Source of the DNA: JBEKYH01 sp049511115
GTDB lineage: Bacteria; Planctomycetota; Phycisphaerae; Tepidisphaerales; Tepidisphaeraceae
Length of the DNA stretch: 5,350 bases
Direction: 5' to 3'
NCBI GenBank assembly: GCA_049511115.1
Contig: JBEKYH010000372.1
Location: 1-5,350, forward strand
Shown here: positions 5,093 through 5,350 of the stretch, piece by piece
How the letters are laid out: each line of letters begins with the position of its first letter
Numbering within the stretch: the stretch's first letter is position 1
Position numbers and translations under genes: made by a program
Notes under the pieces: generated by a model
Told to the model about the DNA's origin: nothing
The model's input: the letters and a program-made list of their open reading frames with translations, nothing else
The model's database searches: none

Positions 5093-5317
5093 ATGTCAAA
5101 CGTTACGATCCAAGAAGCCCAGGCAAAGCTTTCAGACTTAATCCACGGACTGACTCCCGGCGATGAGGTCGTCATCACAGAAAACAATCAACCCGTCGCA
5201 AAGCTGGCCCGCACCGAGCCGAATGGCTGGTGGCCCTGCAAGGCCGGCAGCGCGAAGGATACCGTCCACTCCATGGCCCCGGACTTCGATGCGCCAATTC
5301 TTGGATTCAACGCGTAA
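5093..5317 (+). CDS. Phd/YefM-family type II antitoxin
   Basis: The 74-residue product has the Phd/YefM N-terminal fold: VTIQEAQAKLSDLI (4-17), a GDEVVITENNQPVAKL stretch (23-38), then a flexible C-terminal tail with GSAKDTV (52-58) and DFDAPILGF (64-72). In this family the N-terminal domain dimerises and binds operator DNA, and the tail wraps around and inhibits the toxin, often a VapC-like PIN RNase, Doc or RelE/YoeB. The tail ends FDAPILGFNA, a few residues shorter than the usual acidic/aromatic ending of such antitoxins. ATG 5093 follows the VOC stop by 18 bases, with a G-run (5080-5084) as a possible Shine-Dalgarno. The toxin gene, normally adjacent, would lie beyond the right edge. Confidence 0.87.
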   Translation: MSNVTIQEAQAKLSDLIHGLTPGDEVVITENNQPVAKLARTEPNGWWPCKAGSAKDTVHSMAPDFDAPILGFNA

Positions 5318-5350
5318 ACAACATCCTTGGACCCTATGGGCACAGCAACT

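Overview
The window looks like chromosomal DNA from a GC-rich environmental bacterium. Planctomycetota is the most likely phylum (moderate confidence). The NuoD is of a divergent type that I associate with Planctomycetota, Verrucomicrobiota and relatives. The small lipoprotein carries a tryptophan-containing N-terminal motif and beta-sandwich style that I associate with planctomycete secreted proteins. Several genes lack a strong Shine-Dalgarno site. None of this was checked by database search.

Layout. Positions 1-528 hold the 5' part of a minus-strand gene for a cytoplasmic trypsin-like serine protease. It is cut by the left window edge, is less GC-rich than everything to its right, and reads like an accessory or acquired gene. 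Positions 529-890 are a divergent intergenic region. It is AT-rich next to the protease and then full of short repeats: a 14-bp perfect inverted repeat with 8-bp tandem units, and a 17-bp direct repeat. It ends in a probable nuoD promoter followed by a leader hairpin. From 891 to the right edge all genes run on the plus strand, closely packed: nuoD, a palindrome-pair repeat, a lipoprotein, nuoE, a membrane-anchored Cys-based phosphatase, two small uncharacterised proteins, a VOC (glyoxalase-fold) protein and a Phd/YefM-type antitoxin.

Function. NuoD (49-kDa quinone-site subunit) and NuoE (24-kDa [2Fe-2S] subunit) are parts of respiratory complex I. They are separated by a lipoprotein gene, and nuoC and nuoF are not adjacent, so the complex I genes are split in this genome. 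Gaps downstream of the palindrome pair are small (overlap of 26 bases to a gap of 31), so co-transcription is plausible. The phosphatase, VOC and small proteins have no established tie to complex I. The antitoxin gene ends 33 bases before the window edge, so its toxin would lie outside.

I see no CRISPR array, tRNA, rRNA, transposase or integrase. I do not see a clear new multi-gene system. The points most worth checking are the altered quinone-site residues of NuoD, the partial protease, and the dense repeats around nuoD.
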